Assembly: GCF_018129995.1 (NCBI RefSeq)
Contig: NZ_JAFCKS010000006.1
Span: forward strand, 186,001 to 250,000
DNA: 64,000 nt
Origin: Bradyrhizobium sp. SZCCT0153
GTDB lineage: Bacteria; Pseudomonadota; Alphaproteobacteria; Rhizobiales; Xanthobacteraceae
Reading direction: 5' to 3'
In this document: piece by piece, positions 59,812 to 64,000 of the stretch
Layout of the letters: every line of letters starts with the position of its first letter
Numbering within the stretch: position 1 is the stretch's first letter
Made by a program: the position numbers and the translations under genes
The notes under the pieces: generated by a model
The model's database searches: none
The model's input: only the letters and a program-made list of their open reading frames with translations
Told to the model about the DNA's origin: nothing

Positions 59812-61176
59812 CTAGCCCGCGCTCAGGCGCACACCGGCGCGCAGGAATTTCTGCGGATCGACAGCTTCGCCGTCGATGCGGGTTTCATAATGCAGATGCG
59901 GACCGGTCGAACGTCCCGTCGAGCCGACGAGTCCAATCACCTGGCCGATCTTCACGACCTCGCCGACCCTGACGTTGATCTCGGAGAGGTGGCCGTAGCG
60001 AGTCGAAAGTCCATTGCCGTGATCGACCTCGATCATGCGGCCGTAGCCGCCGGACCAGCCGGCGGAGACCACCTTGCCATAGGCGGTGACGCGGACGGGA
60101 TCGCCGCTCGCGGCGCGGAAGTCGAGCCCGGTATGCATCGCGGGCCGGCCCAGGAACGGATCGCTGCGTATGCCGAAACCGGAGGTGAATTCGACCTCGC
60201 CGATCACAGGCTTGCGGTAGGGCACCAGCGCCAGCGTGCGGTTGAGACGGTCCATCTCGGCGCGGGTGGTGTTGATGCGATAGAGCTGCTTCTCGAAGGC
60301 CCCGGCATTGGCCGTCAGCTTGACGGGGACGAAAGGCCCGCCCATCGCGGCGCGCGGCACGGCGGCCTCGAGATTGGCGAGGTTCAGGCCGAGATCGCTG
60401 ACCACGCCGCGCATCCGGCGCATGCGCGAATCCATGCCTTCCTCGACGGCGCTGAGCGCCGCCATCTGGCGCCGCTCGACCTGGTCGAGCGAGGTCGAAA
60501 GACGGACCAGGACGTTGTCGAAACCCTGGTTTCTGGCGAATTGATTGGTCGGCGGGGCGATGACGGTCGGGGCGCGCGATTCGAGCCGGGCTTCACGATC
60601 CGGCGGCGCCACGAAGATCACGGTATCGCTGATCGGCGAGGGCTTTGGAGTACCCTGCGTCGCGCCCTGGTTCGCATCGCCGCGTTGTGGAGCCGAACGG
60701 GGGATCGATCCGGTCACATCGGGCATGGCCCCGAGCGCCGTGGCCCGGGACTCCAGCGCCGTCTGGCGCTTCATGATCTGGTCGAGCTTCTGGTCGAACT
60801 GCTCCTGGTCGAGCAGCTGCCGGCTGGTGGTGCGGTCGACCTTGGCGCGCAGCTCGGCGATGCGGTCCTCATAGGCGTATTGCATCTCGGCCTGGCGGGC
60901 GATCAGCCGCGTGAGGACGTCGTCGCGGAAGGCAAAATAGGTCGCGGTGGCGGCCGACCACAGCCCGAGCAACACGACGGTGCCGACCACGATCCAGAAC
61001 ACCACCGGCCCCAGGCGAACCTGCTTGCCGTGATGCACGATAGTGTAGGCGTCGTCGGTGTCGGGAAGGGGAAGCGCTGTTGCCACCGCGGCGGCAGGGC
61101 GCCGATGGAAAGCCCGTCCGTGGTCGTGGGGGTGATGTTGGGGGTACTGCGAGAATTGGGCAGAACTTTTCGACAT
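59812..61176 (-). CDS. M23 (LytM-type) cell-wall endopeptidase
   Basis: A 454-residue inner-membrane protein: cytoplasmic His-rich start (YPQHHPHDHGRAFHRR), one membrane helix (VVFWIVVGTVVLLGLWSA, about 57-78), periplasmic coiled coil (about 95-275) and a C-terminal M23 domain with HTGLDF (first zinc His and Asp) and GPHLHYE (third ligand). The zinc ligands are intact, so it should cut peptidoglycan cross-links. The coiled coil suggests contact with division or elongation partners. ATG at 61176 was preferred to GTG at 61182. Confidence 0.92.
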   Translation of the reverse strand: MSKSSAQFSQYPQHHPHDHGRAFHRRPAAAVATALPLPDTDDAYTIVHHGKQVRLGPVVFWIVVGTVVLLGLWSAATATYFAFRDDVLTRLIARQAEMQYAYEDRIAELRAKVDRTTSRQLLDQEQFDQKLDQIMKRQTALESRATALGAMPDVTGSIPRSAPQRGDANQGATQGTPKPSPISDTVIFVAPPDREARLESRAPTVIAPPTNQFARNQGFDNVLVRLSTSLDQVERRQMAALSAVEEGMDSRMRRMRGVVSDLGLNLANLEAAVPRAAMGGPFVPVKLTANAGAFEKQLYRINTTRAEMDRLNRTLALVPYRKPVIGEVEFTSGFGIRSDPFLGRPAMHTGLDFRAASGDPVRVTAYGKVVSAGWSGGYGRMIEVDHGNGLSTRYGHLSEINVRVGEVVKIGQVIGLVGSTGRSTGPHLHYETRIDGEAVDPQKFLRAGVRLSAG

Positions 61177-61287
61177 CGGCACTCCCGCGCCGGTCGGATG
61201 AGTCCGTACGGCCTAAATTGCCGCAGCAATCTGGGCCGGTCATGGTTAATTTTCCGGAAACGGAACCGCTCGAATTTAAAGAATTGG

Positions 61288-61980
61288 TTAAAGGCGTCTT
61301 GCCGCTTCCAGCACCTCGTCGGCGTGGCCGTCGACCCGGACATTGCGCCAGACCTTGGCGACCCTGCCGTCGGCGCCAAGCAGTATCGTGGTGCGAAGAA
61401 TTCCGAGGAAGCGCTTGCCGTACATGGATTTTTCGCCCCAGGCCCCGTAGGCCTCCAGCATCTCGTGTGTCTCATCCGAGATCAGGGGGACGCCGAGGCT
61501 GTGCTTGTCGCGGAACTTCTCCTGGGCCTTCAACGGATCGGCGGAGATGCCGAGCACGGCCGTACCGGCAGCAGTGAATGCGTCGGCCAGCCGGGTGAAG
61601 TCGATGGCCTCCCTGGTGCAGCCGGGCGTGTCGGCGCGGGGATAGAAGAACAGGACGAGCTTCTGGCCGGCATAGTCCGACAGCGCAACGACACGGCCGC
61701 CGTCGCGGGGCAGGCGGAAGGCGGGCGCCTTCTGACCCTCGGCCAGACCAGCCTTCGCCGCCGGTCCGGGCGCGGCGGCCGATTTGGAAGAAATTAACTG
61801 TTTCGATGCGGCCCCATGCGATGCTGTCTTTGCTATGGTCCCGGTTGATTTGCTCACCGGTGTCCGCTGTGTTTTGGCGGACTTTGTTTGAGTCGCTGCC
61901 CGCGTTTTCAGGGGCTTCTTTTTAGCCGTCGGACTGCCGGAGGGCGTTTTGGACGATTTCTTTCGGGATTTCTTGGACAT
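61288..61980 (-). CDS. bcp: Bcp-type peroxiredoxin with basic N-terminal extension
   Basis: A 230-residue protein. The last 150 residues are a thioredoxin-fold peroxiredoxin (PAFRLPRDGGRVVALSDYAG, FFYPRADTPGCTREAIDF with the peroxidatic Cys); no resolving Cys is evident, so it is 1-Cys-like. The first 75 residues are a disordered Lys/Ser/Thr/Ala-rich tail absent from most Bcp proteins (MSKKSRKKSSKTPSG, KTRAATQTKSAK), resembling nucleic-acid-binding tails. Start ATG at 61980 with AAGGAAGG. It reduces organic and hydrogen peroxides in the cytoplasm. Confidence 0.92.
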   Translation of the reverse strand: MSKKSRKKSSKTPSGSPTAKKKPLKTRAATQTKSAKTQRTPVSKSTGTIAKTASHGAASKQLISSKSAAAPGPAAKAGLAEGQKAPAFRLPRDGGRVVALSDYAGQKLVLFFYPRADTPGCTREAIDFTRLADAFTAAGTAVLGISADPLKAQEKFRDKHSLGVPLISDETHEMLEAYGAWGEKSMYGKRFLGILRTTILLGADGRVAKVWRNVRVDGHADEVLEAARRL

Positions 61981-62271
61981 ACGCCTTCCTTTCGTCGCTT
62001 TCGACGGGTCAATCGAAGCGGTATTGCAGCCCTCGTCCGGTGTGCCGGAATCGTGCCCTTGGCTGGGCGAGTCTGACGACGCCGGAGTATGGTTACAAGG
62101 AATTCCACGCACCACCCCACTGCTCGTTGAACGCGCTCCCGGGGCGAAATGACGAACAGCAGGAACAGTCGAGGTATGGCGGCAATGCCGGCGCGGGGTG
62201 CTTCGCTTCCCGCGGACGGCTGCGGTCCCGGCGGCGCTCAATCCTACGACGGGCGCCTGTATCGAGAGGCA

Positions 62272-64000
62272 ATGGCAAGGAATACGTCGCCCCAGGATTA
62301 CAATCGGGATTTGAATCGGCGCGCCGGCCAACCAGAGCCGCAGGATTGGGACGACGCCGATTGGGACCCGGATCAGGAAGCGGCGGCGGGCCATCGGGCG
62401 CGCCGGCTGTTGGCGCGTTCCAGTTCGGGCTTCCATCGCATCGGTGACGGGTTTGGGACGTTGCGCCGCTGGCTGGGCGGCGGCCGCTGGCTGAAGCGCC
62501 TCGCCGTGGTCGTCGGGGCTCTGATCGTCATCTTCGTCGGCTGTTTCGGTGCGCTGTGGTGGCGGCTCGGCGCCGGCCCAATCAATCTCGACATCGCGAC
62601 CCCTTGGCTGGCCGCGGCGATCGAGGACAATATCGGCCACGGCAACACGGTCGAGGTCGGCGGCACCCAGATCGAGCGGGCCGGGCGAATCCGCATCGCC
62701 GTACGCATCCGCGACATCGTCGTGCGCGACCACGATCGTGCCATCGTCGCCAGCGCGCCGAAGGCTGAAGTGAAATTGTCCGGCGCGGGCCTGCTGATGG
62801 GGCATCTGCGCGCGGAAAGCCTCAACCTCGTCGATGCCGAGCTCGCGATCCGCATCGCGCCCGACGGCACCGTCACGGTGTCGGCCGGCGACACCGCAAA
62901 ACCGCTCGCAACCGGCGTCGCCTCCAAGAAGGATGCGGGCCTGCCGCCGACATTCCCCCGCAACGGCGTCTCGCCGCCGCCATCCGCCACCGCGCCCGCG
63001 GGCCAAGACCCATCGCAAGCCGCATCTCAAGCCGCATCGCAGGCCGCGCCGCAAGCGACCCCCCAGAGCGGAATCCTTCAGGGCCTCGACTGGCTCGACA
63101 GCTTGAGCATGACCGGACTCGACGGCCAGAACCTCAACGAGATCGGTCTGAAGAACGGTAACCTGATCGTCGACGATCAGCAGCGCGGCAGCAAATGGAC
63201 GTTTGAGAACATCACGCTCAGCCTGCGCCGGCCGAGTCGCGGCGGCGTCGCTCTGAGCCTCGGTGAGGAGGGCGCGCATCCGTGGTCGCTGCGTGCCACG
63301 ATCGGCCCCGCCGAGAATGGCGTGCGTTCGGTCGACATCCGCGCCGACAAGGTCTCGACCGCCAACATCCTGCTGGCGCTGCGGGTGAAGGATCTCACCT
63401 ACACCGCCGACCTGCCGCTGACCGGCGAGCTCAAGGGCGAACTCGGCCGCGACGGCGTGCCGACCTTCTTCCGCGGCAAGATCGCGATCGGTGCCGGCAA
63501 CATCATCGACACAGATACGCCGGACTATCCGATGGCGATCGACTCGGCCGAGATCAACATCGAGTGGGATTCGAACCGGCGGGTGCTGGTCGCACCGTTC
63601 AAGATCCTGTCGGGTGCGAACCGCCTGACGCTGCTGGCCCATCTCGAGCCTCCCAACGGCACCACCAACGACTGGCAGCTCGGATTCAGCGGCGGCTCGA
63701 TCCTGCTCGGCGGCATCGACAACGAGCCGCCGCTGGTCTTCAACCGCATCGCGATCGGCTTCCGCTTCGACACCGACCACAAGCGGCTGTTGTTGACGCA
63801 GGCCGATATCTCCAACGGGGAGATAGGCGTCGCCGGCACCGGCGCCATCGACTATTCGGGCGAGCCGCGGTTGACGCTGGGTTTTGCGGGAACGCCAATG
63901 TCGGCCTCCGCACTCAAGCGGATGTGGCCGACGCTCGTCGTTCCCGAGTTGCGGGAATGGGTGATCGAGCGGATCGAGCGCGGGACACTCCAGCGCATCG
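62272..64000 (+). CDS. AsmA/DUF3971-type envelope protein, 3' end outside window
   Basis: The first 576 codons of a large protein that runs off the right edge. A polar cytoplasmic start (MARNTSPQDYNRDLNRR) leads to one membrane helix (LKRLAVVVGALIVIFVGCFG, about 82-103), then an extended beta-rich periplasmic part with INLDIATPWLAAAIEDNIG, an Ala/Gln/Pro linker, and ADKVSTANILLALRVKDLTY. This fits the AsmA-like DUF3971 group (compare YhdP, TamB), which moves phospholipids to the outer membrane. ATG at 62272 has GAGAGG five bases before. Divergent from bcp across 291 bases in which I see no gene. Confidence 0.85.
   Translation, partial: MARNTSPQDYNRDLNRRAGQPEPQDWDDADWDPDQEAAAGHRARRLLARSSSGFHRIGDGFGTLRRWLGGGRWLKRLAVVVGALIVIFVGCFGALWWRLGAGPINLDIATPWLAAAIEDNIGHGNTVEVGGTQIERAGRIRIAVRIRDIVVRDHDRAIVASAPKAEVKLSGAGLLMGHLRAESLNLVDAELAIRIAPDGTVTVSAGDTAKPLATGVASKKDAGLPPTFPRNGVSPPPSATAPAGQDPSQAASQAASQAAPQATPQSGILQGLDWLDSLSMTGLDGQNLNEIGLKNGNLIVDDQQRGSKWTFENITLSLRRPSRGGVALSLGEEGAHPWSLRATIGPAENGVRSVDIRADKVSTANILLALRVKDLTYTADLPLTGELKGELGRDGVPTFFRGKIAIGAGNIIDTDTPDYPMAIDSAEINIEWDSNRRVLVAPFKILSGANRLTLLAHLEPPNGTTNDWQLGFSGGSILLGGIDNEPPLVFNRIAIGFRFDTDHKRLLLTQADISNGEIGVAGTGAIDYSGEPRLTLGFAGTPMSASALKRMWPTLVVPELREWVIERIERGTLQRI

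Noticed and set aside
1..64000. tRNA, rRNA, CRISPR arrays and insertion sequences
   Set aside because: I looked for TTCGAANNC-type tRNA arms, repeat-spacer patterns and transposase motifs and found none that I could support by eye.

Overview
The window is a piece of an alphaproteobacterial chromosome, almost certainly Bradyrhizobium or a close relative. The evidence is high GC, the familiar gene orders rne-amiC-PBP1A-prfB and aroQ-accB-accC, an alphaproteobacterial NDUFA12-type Complex I gene, DUF1236, BA14K and DUF2155 envelope proteins, CHASE3 and HWE-type kinases, a TTGA-N6-TCAA FixK/FNR-like box, and intergenic palindromic repeats of a type common in Bradyrhizobiaceae. I see no tRNA, rRNA, CRISPR array, phage gene or insertion sequence. 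Most of the window is core genome with accessory modules between.

Layout. Positions 1-7836 hold an accessory cluster: two DUF3604 (PHP-like metal hydrolase) genes facing each other around a mostly leftward gene string (peptidylprolyl isomerase, HupE/UreJ-like membrane protein, three small membrane proteins including a DUF3302 protein, a HlyD adaptor and a GrlR-like protein). Positions 8082-11461 carry a Crp/Fnr regulator with a FixK-like box upstream, plus a response regulator/hybrid kinase pair. Positions 11.7-18.5 kb are mixed: BA14K protein, NDUFA12, a possible structured RNA, a divergent pair of DJ-1/PfpI-fold genes (isonitrile-hydratase-like enzyme and GlxA-type regulator), a transporter, an esterase and a DUF2155 secreted protein. 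Positions 18.6-30.6 kb are largely housekeeping: aat, a three-gene signalling operon, aroQ-accB-accC, DUF1236, a DsbA-like protein, an M48 protease, an aminotransferase and bioY. dctA follows, then a deletion scar joining remnants of two divergent genes, a TPR-glycosyltransferase-like protein, and a catabolic unit (amidase, MFS carrier, D-amino-acid-dehydrogenase-like enzyme) opposite an XRE-cupin regulator.

Positions 39.7-48.8 kb are the rne-amiC-PBP1A-prfB region. Its RNase E has a striking His/Asp-rich insert and a leader hairpin covering the ribosome binding site; prfB keeps the programmed +1 frameshift. After a dehydrogenase, an EamA exporter and an orphan branched-chain-amino-acid-type binding protein comes a leftward polysaccharide operon (52.1-57.6 kb): O-antigen-ligase-like protein, glycosyltransferase, ABC ATPase, and a single protein fusing a GT4 glycosyltransferase to the ABC-2 permease. 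The right end has a DUF6502-DUF5666 pair behind two matching 17-bp operator-like palindromes, an M23 endopeptidase, a Bcp peroxiredoxin, and the first 576 codons of an AsmA/DUF3971-type protein.

The best candidates for something undescribed are the DUF3604/HupE/PPIase/HlyD cluster, the glycosyltransferase-permease fusion with its export operon, the His-rich RNase E with its leader hairpin, and the DUF6502-DUF5666 module.
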